Assembly: GCF_000722875.1 (NCBI RefSeq)
Contig: NZ_JFHR01000010.1
Coordinates: 62,001 to 126,000, forward strand
Length of the DNA: 64,000 nt
Direction: 5' to 3'
Source of the DNA: Sphingobium chlorophenolicum
GTDB taxonomy: Bacteria; Pseudomonadota; Alphaproteobacteria; Sphingomonadales; Sphingomonadaceae
The notes under the pieces are model-generated. The model did no database searches, was not told the origin of the DNA, and saw only the letters and a list, made by a program, of their open reading frames with translations. Below, piece by piece: positions 51,296-61,300 of this stretch; position 1 is the first letter of the stretch, and each line of letters starts with the position of its first letter. Position numbers and translations under genes: made by a program.

Positions 51296-51463
51296 ATGGC
51301 CAAGCCAGCAACCGTCAAGATTCGCCTCGTCAGCTCGGCTGACACCGGCTTCTTCTACGTCACCAAGAAGAATCCGCGCACCAAGACCGAGAAGCTGAGC
51401 TTCCGCAAGTACGACCCCGTCGTGCGCAAGCATGTCGAGTTCAAGGAAGCCAAGATCAAGTGA
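51296..51463 (+). CDS. rpmG: 50S ribosomal protein L33
   Basis: 55 aa: [55 protein letters not shown]. This is a full L33 of the zinc-free (C-minus) type without cysteines. ATG 51296 follows a purine run (CCAGGGACTAAGGCC). It is a single gene with its own terminator, between an unknown gene and the riboflavin genes. Confidence 0.97.
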   Translation: MAKPATVKIRLVSSADTGFFYVTKKNPRTKTEKLSFRKYDPVVRKHVEFKEAKIK

Positions 51464-51524
51464 TCTGAGGGCGGCTCGCGCCGCCTGACGACATTTGGGT
51501 TCGCTGCGCGATGCCCGAACGAAG

Positions 51525-51552
51525 AGGCCCGTCCCCTTTGGGGAGCGGGCCT
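51525..51552 (+). terminator. Terminator of rpmG
   Basis: AGGCCCG-TCCCC / GGGGA-GCGGGCCT stem with a three-base loop, then TTTCCTT. It lies 60 bases after the rpmG stop. Confidence 0.75.
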
Positions 51553-51600
51553 TTCCTTGTTGGCGGGACAGATTGCCAATCATGGCGGCTTTGGGTGGAT

Positions 51601-51777
51601 GGCGGACCTACCCTATTCCTCCCCATCGATAGATGGGGAGGTGGCAGCGCGAAGCGCTGACGGAGGGGAAAATGCGCAGGTCGCGCCATTTCCCCTCTAC
51701 CCCCGCCTTAGGCGGCGTCGAAGAGAGTCACGTGCCTCTCCTCGACCCTCCCCACGCTGCGCGTAGGGAGGAATTTA
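51601..51777. repeat. Family A repeat, copy A6
   Basis: Orientation as A2: CCTCCCCATCGATAGATGGG hairpin, altered middle (TGGCAGCGCGAAGCGCTGAC), GGAGGGGAAA, inverse TTTCCCCTC, CCGCCTTAGGCGG, then the extra hairpin GTCGAAGAGAG-TCACGTGC-CTCTCCTCGAC (51717-51746) and CCTCCCCACGCTGCGCGTAG. Terminal repeats are eroded. With the rpmG terminator it fills the 367-base gap between convergent rpmG and ribH. Confidence 0.8.
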
Positions 51778-51830
51778 ATGTCTTGGATTAGCCAACCACG
51801 GCCACAGGCCCGACCCCGGCGCCCCGCGCC

Positions 51831-52253
51831 TCAGGCCCCGAATTTCTCCCGCAGGGCCAGCATGGCGATGGCCGCCTTGGCCGCTTCGCCGCCCTTGTCC
51901 TTTTCGTCCCGCCTGGCGCGGGTCAGCGCCTGGGCCTCATTCTCGACCGTCAATATGCCGTTGCCGATGGGGATGCCGTCCATGCTGAGCGCCATCAGGC
52001 CGCGCGCGCTTTCGTTCGACACCACTTCGAAATGATAGGTCTCGCCGCGGATCACCACGCCGATGGCGATGAAGCCGTCATAGCGGCCCGTCTCCGCCGC
52101 CAAAGCCACCGCGCCGGGTATTTCCAGCGCGCCGGGCACTGTCACCACCTCATATTTATGCCCCTCATCCTCCAGCGCGGCGACCGCGCCTTCGATCAAC
52201 AGGTCATTGAGATGTTCGTAGAAGCGCGCTTCGACGATCAGGAATTTTGCCAT
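51831..52253 (-). CDS. ribH: 6,7-dimethyl-8-ribityllumazine synthase
   Basis: 140 aa. [40 protein letters not shown], and [20 protein letters not shown] are the lumazine synthase core, and [20 protein letters not shown] the end. It condenses the RibD product with the RibB product. ATG 52253 has AAGGAAC upstream. It is last of the ribD-ribE-ribBA-ribH run, 13 bases after ribBA. Confidence 0.95.
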   Translation of the reverse strand: MAKFLIVEARFYEHLNDLLIEGAVAALEDEGHKYEVVTVPGALEIPGAVALAAETGRYDGFIAIGVVIRGETYHFEVVSNESARGLMALSMDGIPIGNGILTVENEAQALTRARRDEKDKGGEAAKAAIAMLALREKFGA

Positions 52254-52266
52254 GGACGAAGGTTCC

Positions 52267-53550
52267 TTAAAGCTCGATCGACCGCTGCCCAACCACGGCC
52301 AGGTCATAGCCGTCAAGCGCGATCAGGCTGTGATGGCTGTTGCTGACCAGAATCATGTCGTGCACGCCCAGTTCGGCCAGGATCTGCGCGCCCACGCCAT
52401 AGTCGCGCAATTCGTCCATGCCTTCGTCGGACTGGCCCGCATGATGGCGCAGGACGCGGCTCACGAAATCGCCCGGCGTCTGGGAAATCAGCACGACGAT
52501 GATGCCCGCCCCTTCCTGGGCGATGATCTCCATCGACTTGGCGAGCAGGCCGTTGCGCGGCCCGGTCGCACCATAGACATCGTCCAGCGGCGAAAGCTGA
52601 TGCATGCGGACCAAAGTCGGTTCGTCCGGCGAAACATGACCCTTTTGCAGCACGAGCTGTTCGGTCTGCGTCGCCTTGTTGTAGAAGCTGATCGCCTTCC
52701 AATCGCCGCCCCACTGGCTGTTGAAGACGGTTTCGGCGCGGCGCTCCACCATATGATCGTGGCGGCGGCGATAGGCGATCAGGTCGCGGATCGTGCCGAT
52801 CTTCATCTTGTGCTTCTGCGCGAAGGGGATCAGGTCGTCCAGCCGCGCCATGGTGCCGTCGTCCTTCATCACTTCGCAGATGACGCCGGACGGGTTCAGC
52901 CCCGCCAGCCGGGCGACGTCCACCGCCGCCTCGGTATGGCCGGTGCGGACCAGCACGCCGCCGTCCTTCGCCACCAGCGGAAAGACATGGCCTGGCGTCA
53001 CGATATCGTCCCGGCCCTTCGACCCGTCGATCGCGACGGAGATGGTGCGGGCGCGGTCGGCGGCGCTGATGCCGGTGGTCACGCCCTCGCGCGCCTCGAT
53101 CGACACGGTGAAGGCGGTTTCGTGCCGAGTACCGTTGTTGCGGCTCATCAGGCCCAGGCCAAGATGATCGACCCGTTCCTTGCTGAGCGCCAGGCAGATG
53201 AGGCCGCGGCCATGGGTGGCCATGAAGTTGATCGCGTCGGGCGTCGCCATCTGCGCGGGGATGACCAGATCGCCCTCATTTTCCCGGTCCTCGTCATCGA
53301 CCAGGATGAACATGCGGCCGTTGCGCGCCTCGTTGATGATCTCTTCTGGGGAGGCGAGGGCGGTGCCGCCCTCGCGCTTGGCGAGATAAGTTTCCAGCTT
53401 GCCCAGCGTTTCGGCGGTGGGGTTCCAGTCCGCCTCGCCCAGCTTGCGCAGCGAATTGGCGTGAAGGCCAGCGGCGCGGGCAAGGCCGGACCGGGACATG
53501 CCGCCGCCGGTGACGAGCGAGCGGACGGTGTCGATAAGGGCTGACGACAT
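52267..53550 (-). CDS. ribB: 3,4-dihydroxy-2-butanone 4-phosphate synthase with N-terminal HTH and degenerate GTP cyclohydrolase II domain
   Basis: 427 aa in three parts. Residues about 15-58 ([20 protein letters not shown]) resemble a helix-turn-helix of the XRE type. Residues about 66-270 are DHBP synthase, with the metal-binding [11 protein letters not shown] at 85-95. The rest aligns with GTP cyclohydrolase II, but the zinc cysteines are missing: where the family has C-x10-C-x-C this protein reads [18 protein letters not shown]. So only RibB activity is expected; GTP cyclohydrolase must be encoded elsewhere. ATG 53550 has AAGGAG eight bases upstream. Confidence 0.9.
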   Translation of the reverse strand: MSSALIDTVRSLVTGGGMSRSGLARAAGLHANSLRKLGEADWNPTAETLGKLETYLAKREGGTALASPEEIINEARNGRMFILVDDEDRENEGDLVIPAQMATPDAINFMATHGRGLICLALSKERVDHLGLGLMSRNNGTRHETAFTVSIEAREGVTTGISAADRARTISVAIDGSKGRDDIVTPGHVFPLVAKDGGVLVRTGHTEAAVDVARLAGLNPSGVICEVMKDDGTMARLDDLIPFAQKHKMKIGTIRDLIAYRRRHDHMVERRAETVFNSQWGGDWKAISFYNKATQTEQLVLQKGHVSPDEPTLVRMHQLSPLDDVYGATGPRNGLLAKSMEIIAQEGAGIIVVLISQTPGDFVSRVLRHHAGQSDEGMDELRDYGVGAQILAELGVHDMILVSNSHHSLIALDGYDLAVVGQRSIEL

Positions 53551-53654
53551 GAAAACGACTCCTTCCCCGAATGGGATGAAGCGGCATATCACATCAAGAT
53601 GTGATCATGACAAGAAATTATCACATCGCGCTTATGAATTTATCTCGATCCGTA

Positions 53655-54269
53655 TCAGTTCGCGCTCATGCGAAGGCTCTGCATCCGGTCGAGATAGCGG
53701 GCCAGCACGTCGATCTCCAGATTGAAGGCGCGACCCTCCGCCAGTCTGTCCAGCGTCGTGGCGGCGGCGGTATGCGGGATGATGTTCAGGCCAAAATGCA
53801 CGCTGCCGTCCGCCTGATCCTCAACCGTGTTGACGGTCAGCGAGATGCCGTCGACCGTGATCGAACCCTTCGTCGCCAGCGCGGGCGCCAGCGCGGCGGG
53901 CGCGGCGATCAGGAGGCGGGTCGAATCGCCCTCGCCGGTGGCGGACACCAGGGTGCCGATGCCGTCGACATGGCCGGTGACGATATGGCCGCCCAGTTCG
54001 TCGCCGACCTTCAACGCGCGCTCCAGATTGAGGCGCCCCCCCAATTCCCACAGCCCCGGCGCAGTGCGGGCGACGGTTTCCGCCGACAGGTCGACCGCGA
54101 ACCAGTCCGCGCCCTTTTCCACCACCGTCAGGCAGGCGCCGGAACAGGCGATGGACGCGCCGATGGCGACCGTTTCCATGTCATAGGCGCAGCCGATGAC
54201 CAGACGCAGGTCGCCGCGCTGTTCATGGGTGCGGATGGTGCCGATGTCGGTGATGATGCCGGTGAACAT
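53655..54269 (-). CDS. ribE: Riboflavin synthase, alpha subunit
   Basis: 204 aa with two similar lumazine-binding halves: MFTGIITDIGTIRTHEQRGD with SIACSGACLTV, and GGHIVTGHVDGIGTLV with GSITVDGISLTVNTV. It makes riboflavin from two dimethylribityllumazines. It lies between ribD and ribB on the same strand; a 104-base gap separates it from ribB. Confidence 0.95.
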   Translation of the reverse strand: MFTGIITDIGTIRTHEQRGDLRLVIGCAYDMETVAIGASIACSGACLTVVEKGADWFAVDLSAETVARTAPGLWELGGRLNLERALKVGDELGGHIVTGHVDGIGTLVSATGEGDSTRLLIAAPAALAPALATKGSITVDGISLTVNTVEDQADGSVHFGLNIIPHTAAATTLDRLAEGRAFNLEIDVLARYLDRMQSLRMSAN

Positions 54270-54322
54270 GAGGAGCGCCTGTTGCTTGTGGTGCCCTTAA
54301 GGGCGATGCTTTCGGGGGTGAT

Positions 54323-55312
54323 CTAGGCGTTCCGGTTGCGCAGGTAAACCTCCAGCCGATCATTACCCAGCCGCCGTTCGTCGTCGATGCGCCAGCGGCC
54401 ATGCGCATCGGCCAGATCGGCCAGGCCGATATCGCCGACGCCCGCCAACCCATTACCGATCAGGATCGGGGCGCGATAAAGCAGCAACCGGTCGACCAGA
54501 TCGGCCCGCAGGAAGGCCGCGGCAGCCTGCGCGCCGCCCTCGACCAGCAGATGGTCGACATGGGGCAGGGCGGCGATGTCCTCCGGCGCGGCGATGACTT
54601 CCCAGCCACCGGGCGCATCGCCATGACTGAGCAATACGCGCCTGGGCGAACGATCCTCCAGCCCCGGCAGCCGCACGTCCAGCCGGGGCGCATCGCTGCG
54701 CAGCGTGCCGCCGCCCACCAATATGGCGTCATGCCGCGCCCGCTCCACATGGGCATGGGCGCGGGCTTCTGGACCGGTGATCCAGCGGCTGGACCCGTCC
54801 GCCAGCGCGATCCGGCCGTCGAGCGACAGGCCCAGCTTCAGCGTCACCGCCGGGCGGCCCAAAGTCTGGCGCAGCACGAAACCGCGCATCGCGGCGGCGG
54901 CTTCCTGCGCCATCAGCCCCATGTCGACGGCGATGCCACGCTGTCGCAGCCATGCGGCGCCCTGCCCATCGGTGCGCGGATCGGGATCGCGCAGCGCGAT
55001 CACCACGCGCCGCACCCCGGCGCGGGCCATCAGGTCGGCACAGCGCGGGCCGCGTGGGGAAAGGTGGAAGCAAGGCTCCAGCGTCACATAGGCGGTGGCG
55101 CCGCGGGCGCGCTCCATCGCTTCGTCCAGCGCCTGCGCCTCGGCATGGGGGCGGCCGCCCTTCTGCGTCCAGCCGCGCCCGACGACATGGCCGTCCTTCA
55201 CGATCAGGCAGCCGACATTGGGATTGGGCGTGGAAAGCCCCCGCCCGCGTTCCGAAAGGGCGATGGCGGCGGCCATGAACCGCCGGTCCTGCGCGGGATC
55301 GGCGGGGGCCAA
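54323..55312 (-). CDS. ribD: Bifunctional deaminase/reductase RibD
   Basis: 329 aa. Deaminase zinc site: GRPHAEAQALDEA and EPCFHLSPRGPRCADL (His, Cys, Cys), with NPNVGCLIVKDG before. Reductase domain: LGLSLDGRIALADGSSRWIT and HDAILVGGGTLRSDAPRLDV. It carries out steps two and three of riboflavin synthesis. The start is unclear: TTG 55312 gives the expected N terminus before DRRFMAAAIALSE; ATG 55276 would cut the conserved region. No ribosome-binding site stands out. Confidence 0.92.
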   Translation of the reverse strand: MAPADPAQDRRFMAAAIALSERGRGLSTPNPNVGCLIVKDGHVVGRGWTQKGGRPHAEAQALDEAMERARGATAYVTLEPCFHLSPRGPRCADLMARAGVRRVVIALRDPDPRTDGQGAAWLRQRGIAVDMGLMAQEAAAAMRGFVLRQTLGRPAVTLKLGLSLDGRIALADGSSRWITGPEARAHAHVERARHDAILVGGGTLRSDAPRLDVRLPGLEDRSPRRVLLSHGDAPGGWEVIAAPEDIAALPHVDHLLVEGGAQAAAAFLRADLVDRLLLYRAPILIGNGLAGVGDIGLADLADAHGRWRIDDERRLGNDRLEVYLRNRNA

Positions 55313-55347
55313 TATGGATTCAGATCGGACGGTTTTCGGTCGGACGC

Positions 55348-55872
55348 TCAGGGCTGGGCCGCTCCGCTCTGGGCTGCGGGAGCGGATTTCTCCATGGCCT
55401 CGGCCTTGGCCAGACGTTGGTCGAGTTGCGCGTTGATTTGCTTCAGCGCTTCCTTGCGGCGGGCGGTGTTGCGCTCTTCGTCCTTCTTCCAGTCGATGCC
55501 GAAAATATCGGCCACGCCCTGCATTTCCCTCTGCCGCTTCTGGATCGCCGCCTCGCGCTTGGCGAGGTCGATCTTCTGCTGCAGGATGATCGCCGCGTCG
55601 GTGCGGTTGGCGTCCCAGCTCTGCACATAGAATATCTGGTTGCGCGTCGGCATGGTGTTGGTGTTGGCGTCGACGATGAAGGCCCAGATAATGACCCAGG
55701 TGAACGCGACGGACAGGCCGAGCAACGGCCATTTATGGGGCCGGTTCTCGCGAAAATAGCTCCACAGGTCGCTCATCGCGCTCTTGGGAGACACCGGACG
55801 GGGAAAGATCGCCATGCCGCCGATATAGGGGAAGGCGGGGCCGGATGCAAAAGCGCTGTCGCCTGCAGTCAT
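55348..55872 (-). CDS. Membrane-anchored coiled-coil hypothetical protein
   Basis: 174 aa. A short N terminus, one membrane helix about residues 48-68 (PLLGLSVAFTWVIIWAFIVD), then a long charged helix (LAKREAAIQKRQREMQGVAD; EALKQINAQLDQRLAKAEAM). Likely single-pass inner-membrane protein with a periplasmic coiled coil. ATG 55872 has GAAGGAAAGGGG upstream. It lies between the TonB-like gene and ribD, all on the minus strand. Function unknown. Confidence 0.7.
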   Translation of the reverse strand: MTAGDSAFASGPAFPYIGGMAIFPRPVSPKSAMSDLWSYFRENRPHKWPLLGLSVAFTWVIIWAFIVDANTNTMPTRNQIFYVQSWDANRTDAAIILQQKIDLAKREAAIQKRQREMQGVADIFGIDWKKDEERNTARRKEALKQINAQLDQRLAKAEAMEKSAPAAQSGAAQP

Positions 55873-55896
55873 CTTTCCGGCCCCTTTCCTTCGATT

Positions 55897-56580
55897 TCAG
55901 ACGTCTGCCAGGCGAAAATGGACGGTCAGCACCTTGGTCGAACTGATCGGCACGCCATCGCGAGTCGCCGGACGGAAGCGCCATTTGCGCAGGGCATGGC
56001 GTTGCGTGGCGACCCAGAAGGCTTCGTCGGCCGCCGACAGCCTTTCTATGTCGGTGACGCGCCCGTCAGGACCGATGGTGACGCGCACCACGACCTTGCC
56101 CTCCATCCCCTGCCGGATCATCGCACCGGGATAGTCGGGCTGGAACGCGGCCAGGGCGCGGGGATCGATGCTGGCCTCGGCCAGCACCGGTTCGGGAATC
56201 GGCGGCGTGAAGGGCGGCTCTATCGTTCTGGCGCCGGAGTCGAAGATGGGGTGATCGTCTGCTTTCGCGGTGAAGCCGCCCTTGGTGGACGTGTCCACGA
56301 TCGTGTCGGGCACGGTGGTCGGCTGCGAACGGGTTTTGGGCGGGATTTTGCTGTCCGTTTCCGGGGCCGCTTTTTCGGGCGGCGGCGGGGGCGTTTCGGG
56401 GATGGCATAGGTCGTGAACGGAGAGTTGCGGAAGGTATCGATCACCTCCTTGGGCATCAGCAGATAGGCGCCGACCACCACAGCATGGACGGCGATGGCC
56501 CCGCCTATGCCGATGGGCGAACGCTTGCTGCCGTTATAGCCGGAAATGGTCTCGCCGCCTGCCGTGCTGATCCACTGCAT
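55897..56580 (-). CDS. TonB-like energy transducer
   Basis: 227 aa. Membrane helix near residues 23-44 (IGIGGAIAVHAVVVGAYLLM), a proline-rich linker (PETPPPPPEKAAPETD; EPPFTPPIPEPV) and a TonB C-terminal domain (YPGAMIRQGMEGKVVVRVTI, GPDGRVTDIERLS, KWRFRPATRDG). It passes the proton force to TonB-dependent receptors. ATG 56580 has CAGGAGGG upstream. A double palindrome in its promoter points to tight regulation. No exbB/exbD here. Confidence 0.88.
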   Translation of the reverse strand: MQWISTAGGETISGYNGSKRSPIGIGGAIAVHAVVVGAYLLMPKEVIDTFRNSPFTTYAIPETPPPPPEKAAPETDSKIPPKTRSQPTTVPDTIVDTSTKGGFTAKADDHPIFDSGARTIEPPFTPPIPEPVLAEASIDPRALAAFQPDYPGAMIRQGMEGKVVVRVTIGPDGRVTDIERLSAADEAFWVATQRHALRKWRFRPATRDGVPISSTKVLTVHFRLADV

Positions 56581-56621
56581 ATCTGCCCTCCTGTCGTTCA
56601 CTTCCTCTCCGGGAATCGGTA

Positions 56622-56664
56622 TGTAATGTTACAACATATTTCAATGATATGTTGCAACATTAAT
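56622..56664 (-). promoter_or_regulatory. Two palindromes (ATGTTrCAACAT) in the TonB-like promoter
   Basis: ATGTTACAACAT (56626-56637, one mismatched centre pair) and ATGTTGCAACAT (56649-56660, perfect) are 23 bases apart centre to centre, inside an AT-rich stretch 42-80 bases upstream of ATG 56580. They also form one large inverted repeat (13-base arms with one mismatch). The flanks GTAATGTTACAACAT and CAACATTAA resemble Fur/Zur-type boxes. This would link the gene to metal supply; the regulator is a guess. Confidence 0.5.
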
Positions 56665-56691
56665 TTTAGAAGATGCATAGCAATCGGAGGA

Positions 56692-56833
56692 CGGACCTAT
56701 CCTATTCCTCCCCTTCGAGAGATGGGAGGGAGACCGGCCGAAGACTGGTGGAGGGGAAAGGGGCACGACCTGCGTATTTTCCCTCCACCACTCGCTTCGA
56801 CCCTGCCCACGCTTCGCGCAGGGAGGAATTGAT
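56692..56833. repeat. Family A repeat, copy A7
   Basis: Orientation as A2 but more diverged: CCTCCCCTTCGAGAGATGGG, GGCCGAAGACTGG, TGGAGGGGAAA, inverse TTTCCCTCCACCA, CTCGCTTCG, CCTGCCCACGCTTCGCGCAG. Terminal repeats lost. It lies upstream of the TonB-like gene and after the DUF445 gene on the minus strand; this 282-base gap also holds the palindromic promoter. Confidence 0.8.
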
Positions 56834-56862
56834 GTCAGTTATTGGCCAAATCCCCGCTCATC

Positions 56863-58125
56863 CTAAAGCAGCGTATCAACCGCATGGATGGCGAGCCCCA
56901 CCAGCCCGCCCACCAGCGTCCCATTGACCCGGATATATTGCAGGTCGCGCCCGACCGCATGTTCCAGCCGGCTGGTGACCGTGCCCGCATCCCATCCGCG
57001 CACGGTTTCGCTGACCAGCTTGACGATGGCATCGCCATAGGTTGCCGTCGCCCCCACGGCCGCCCGACGCACGAAGCGGTTGATGAGAAACCGAAGCCGG
57101 GCGTCCCTCTGCAAAGTGCCGCCAAGCTGATGAAGCGCCTCTCCCAGCCGCCCCGCCATCGCCTTGCCGGGATCGCGCACCGCCCGCAGCAGGCCGCCCC
57201 GCGCCTGCTCCCAAAGGCCGTCGATCCAGCGCTGCATCGCCGGATTGTCCACGATCTCGTCGCGGATATGCGCCACGCGGGCCTGCATCTCCAGATCGAA
57301 TTGCAGGTCGGCGGCGAGTGTCGCCAGCCCTTCCTCCGCCTTCAGGCGCAGACTATGGCCCGGATCCTGCGCCATGTCCGCCAGCAGCCTGCGCAGCCCG
57401 TCGATAATCGCGTTGGAAAGATTCTCGTCCAGGCCGGTCCAGCGCAATATCTTGCCAGACCGGTCATGCACCATCTGGCGGATCAGATGGTCGTTGGCCT
57501 CCAAAGTCCTGTCCGCCCACAGGATGATGCCGTCCATCACCGGCGCGTGGCGGCCGTCCCGCATCGCCGCCTCCAGCGCCTGCCCGATCAGCGGCGCCAC
57601 GTTCATGGCGCGCAGCCTTTGCGCGATGGCCCCCTTCACCATGCCGCCCAGCCTCTCCTGGTCCAGCGCCTCCAATATGTCGGCGGCCAGGCGGGACGCG
57701 CCCTCCCGCAGACGCCCGTCGCCGCCGGACGGGCTGGCGAGGAAGCGCCCCGCCGCTGCTGCCATGTCCAGCCGTTGCATGCGCCGCGCCACGACGGCGG
57801 GGGTCAGGAAATTGTCGCGCAGGAACAGGGCGAGCGTATCCCCGATCCGGTCCTTGTTGCGTGGGATGATCGCGGTATGGGGGATAGGCAGGCCCAGCGG
57901 ATGGCGGAACAGCGCGGTGACGGCGAACCAGTCGGCCAGACCGCCGACCATCGCCGCCTCGGCAAAGGCCTGGACGAAGCCGATGGCCGGGTGGAGATGG
58001 ACCGTCGCCCGGGCCGCCAGGAACAGCGCCGCCATGGCGATCAGCATAGCCGTCGCCGCCATCCGCATGCGCCGCGCCGGATGGACGGGGCTGGCGGCGG
58101 GACGGGGCGGGGCGAGCATCTTCAT
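56863..58125 (-). CDS. DUF445 family membrane protein
   Basis: 420 aa. RRMRMAATAMLIAMAALFLA and FVQAFAEAAMVGGLADWFAV are the N-terminal membrane part, then the FRHPLGLPIPHTAIIPRNKD motif of DUF445 and a long helical domain, ending with LQYIRVNGTLVGGLVGLAIH. Function unknown. It faces repeat E upstream and the RND pump genes on the same strand. Confidence 0.85.
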   Translation of the reverse strand: MKMLAPPRPAASPVHPARRMRMAATAMLIAMAALFLAARATVHLHPAIGFVQAFAEAAMVGGLADWFAVTALFRHPLGLPIPHTAIIPRNKDRIGDTLALFLRDNFLTPAVVARRMQRLDMAAAAGRFLASPSGGDGRLREGASRLAADILEALDQERLGGMVKGAIAQRLRAMNVAPLIGQALEAAMRDGRHAPVMDGIILWADRTLEANDHLIRQMVHDRSGKILRWTGLDENLSNAIIDGLRRLLADMAQDPGHSLRLKAEEGLATLAADLQFDLEMQARVAHIRDEIVDNPAMQRWIDGLWEQARGGLLRAVRDPGKAMAGRLGEALHQLGGTLQRDARLRFLINRFVRRAAVGATATYGDAIVKLVSETVRGWDAGTVTSRLEHAVGRDLQYIRVNGTLVGGLVGLAIHAVDTLL

Positions 58126-58234
58126 GACCAGCCAACGGTTACGCCGCCGTTTCGTTCAGGCAAGCGCTTCTTTTCGGAAGAGGAGGGGGACGGGATGACG
58201 GCAAGGGACCAGTTGCGGACATGAGCGATCATAG

Positions 58235-58358
58235 TTCCCCTCCCGCTTGCGGGAGGGGTTAGGGGAGGGCCTGTCCATTCAGCGCCGCTCTTTGTGGACA
58301 AGGCCGACGCTCGCCGCGCTCGCCCTCCCCCTAACCCCCTCCCGCAAGCGGGAGGGGG
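58235..58358. repeat. Family E repeat: nested CCCTCCCGC inverted repeats
   Basis: CCCCTCCCGCTTGCGGGAGG is a hairpin by itself (58237); CCCTCCCGCAAGCGGGAGGG (58337) is another. The larger arms TAGGGGAGGGC and GCCCTCCCCCTA pair them across the 124-base element. It ends 18 bases before the RND stop codon (58376), in the 250-base gap between two minus-strand genes. Confidence 0.85.
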
Positions 58359-58375
58359 AATAGCTTAGAACCACC

Positions 58376-61300
58376 CTACTCCGCCGCCTGAGCAGCCCCC
58401 GCCCGGCTATCCTCCGGCTTGTAGGTCAGCAGGCGGCGACCCAGGCGCGGGCCGACCCATTCCTCTATCCCCAGCGCCAGGCTGAAGCTTGCGGGCACGA
58501 TCACCAGCGTCAGCACGGTCGACAGGATCAGGCCGCCGATCACGGTGATCCCCATCGGAGCGCGCCACGCGCCGTCGCCGCCCAGCGACAGGGCAGTCGG
58601 CACCATGCCGGCCACCATCGCCACGGTGGTCATGACGATGGGCTGGGCGCGCTTGTGCCCGGCGTCGATGATCGCCTCCAGCTTCGGCACGCCCTTGCCC
58701 ATCTCCTCCAGCGCGAAGTCGATGACGAGGATCGAATTCTTGGCGACGATGCCCAGCAGCATCAGCAGCCCGATCAGCACCGGCATGGACACCGGATTGC
58801 CGGTCAGGTGCAGCGCCAGCGCCCCGCCCAGCGGCGCCAGCAGCAGCGACCCCAGATTGACGAAGGGCGGCATCAGCCGCTTGTACAGCAGCGTCAGCAC
58901 CGCCAGCACCAGCAGGATGCCGGAAATGACGGCGATGACGAAATTCTGGATCAGTTCGGCCTGCCACTTGCTGTCGCCGATGTTCAGCTTCTGCACACCC
59001 CGGATCTTGCCGTCGGTGATCGCCTTCATGGTCGGCAGGGCATCGATCTTTTCCATGGCCCGGCTGATGACGACGCCCGGCGCCAGGTCGGCGCCCACGA
59101 CGATGCGGCGGATCTGGTTGTAGCGTCGGATCTGCGTAGGCCCTGCGCCGAATTCGATGTCGGCCACGACCTTCAGCGGCACGGAACCGCCGCTGACCGT
59201 CGGCACCGGCATGTTCTGGATCGTCGCGATGTCGCGGCGGCTGTTTTCCGCGACCGACACGCGGATCGGTATCTGCCGGTCGGACAGGGAGAATTTGGCG
59301 CTGTTCTGGTCGATGTCGCCGATGGTCGCGACGCGGATCGTCTGGCTGAGCGCCGCAGTGGTGACGCCCAGGCTGGCGGCCAGGTCGAAGCGCGGCTTGA
59401 TGACGATTTCGGGGCGGTTCATGTCGCCCGCCACCCGCGGCGCGCGGATTTCATGGATGTCCGCCATTTCCGCCACCAGCTTGTTGGCCGTCTCCTCCAG
59501 CTTCGCCGGATCGTCGCTGCCGAACATGATGACGATGTCCCGGCCAAAGCCGCCGCCCGACTGCGACTGGAAATTGACGCGGGCGTCGGCGACCTGCTGG
59601 AATGCGGGCGCGACCTTGCGCTCCCATTCGACCGAGGACATCGGCCGGTCCTTCTTCAACGTCAGGTAGATGTCGGCCCCGGTCGTCTGGATATCGGAAA
59701 AGGCGGCCTCCACCATGTCCTTGTCGGCGGCCAGCATGTCCGCCACCTTGCGGGTGATGGCGGTGGTCTGCTGCAACGTGCTGCCGGGCACGGTTTCGAT
59801 CTTCACCTGGCTGAAATCGGTGTCGATGGTCGGCTGGAACGACATGGGCAGCGTGCCGAAGGCGAAGATCGTGGCGACGAACGCCAGGAAGCCGATGCCC
59901 ATCGTCCAGATGCGATGGTCGCGGATCCAGGCGGTGAAGCGCGCCGCGCCGCCGCGGGCGCGGTGGGCAATCGCCTTGCGCTCGTCCAGCGACCAGCGCA
60001 ACACCGCCATATAGACGTCCATCATCCAGCCTTCGCCATGGCTTTCCTGACCATGGGCCTTCAGGAAATAGGCGGCGATCATCGGCGTGATCAGCCGCGC
60101 CACCGCCAGGCTCAGCAGCACGGCGACCACCACGGTCATGCCGAACTGGATGAAGAACTGGCCCGAAACGCCCGGCATCAGCGCCACCGGCAGGAACACC
60201 GCGACTATGGCCATGGTCGTCGCCAGCACCGCCAGTCCGATTTCGTCGGCGGCGTCGATGGATGCCTGATAGGCGCTTTTGCCCATGCGCATGTGGCGCA
60301 CGATATTCTCGATTTCCACGATGGCGTCGTCCACCAGCACGCCCGCCACCAGGCTGAGCGCCAGCAGCGAGATGCCGTTCAGGGTGAAGCCCATCATGTC
60401 CATGAACCAGAAGGCCGGAATCGCGGACAGCGGAATGGCCAGCGCCGAAATCATGGTCGCCCGCCAGTCGCGCAGGAACAGGAAGACGATGACCACCGCC
60501 AGCACCGCGCCCTCGATCATCGCCTGCATGGCGCTGTGATACTGGCCCTTGGTATATTCGACGCTGGTGTAGAGCTGCTTGTACTGGACCTTCGGATTTT
60601 CCTCCTTCAGCTTGTCCAGCACCTTCATCGCTTCGTCGAAGACAGTGACGTCGGACGACCCCTTGGCCTTTTCCATGCGGAAGCTGGTGACCTGCCGCCC
60701 GTTCATCAGCGACAGCGAACGCTGTTCGGCATACATGTCGCGCACGTCGGCCAGGTCCGCCAGCTTGACGGTGCGGCCGCCGGAAATGGCGATCTGGGTC
60801 TGGCCCAGCGCATAGGCGTCGCGGGCGTTGCCCAGCACGCGGATCGCCTGTTCTGCCCCCGCGATTTCGGTGCGGCCTCCCGCCGCGTTCATGTTTACCT
60901 GCTGGAGCTGCTGGTTGACCTGACTGGCGGAGATGCCGTGCGATTGCAGCTTGGCGGGGTCCAGTATGACGCGGATTTCGCGCGACACGCCGCCGCCGCG
61001 GGTGACCGCCGCCATGCCGGGCACGGCCAGCAGCCGCTTCGCCACCGTATTGTCGACATACCAGGACAGTTCCTCCAGCGTCATGTCGGTCGCTTCGGCG
61101 CTGAAATAGGCGATGGGGCCGCCGTCAATGTCGACGCGGCTGACCTGCGGTTCCAAAATCCCCTCAGGCAAATCGCTGCGAATCTGGTCGACGGCGTTCT
61201 TCACGTCGTTGACGGCGCGGTCGACCGGCGTGCCGATCTGGAACTGCACATTGGTCTGCGACCGGCCCTCGGACACGAAAGACGTGATTTCATCGACGCC

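Noticed and set aside
51130..51345. A 71-codon minus-strand frame upstream of rpmG
   Set aside because: It overlaps the rpmG start region antisense, with no ribosome-binding site or homology.
55313..55347. FMN riboswitch for the riboflavin genes
   Set aside because: The spacer before ribD is only 35 bases and the spacers upstream lack the conserved FMN element pattern; none was found by eye.
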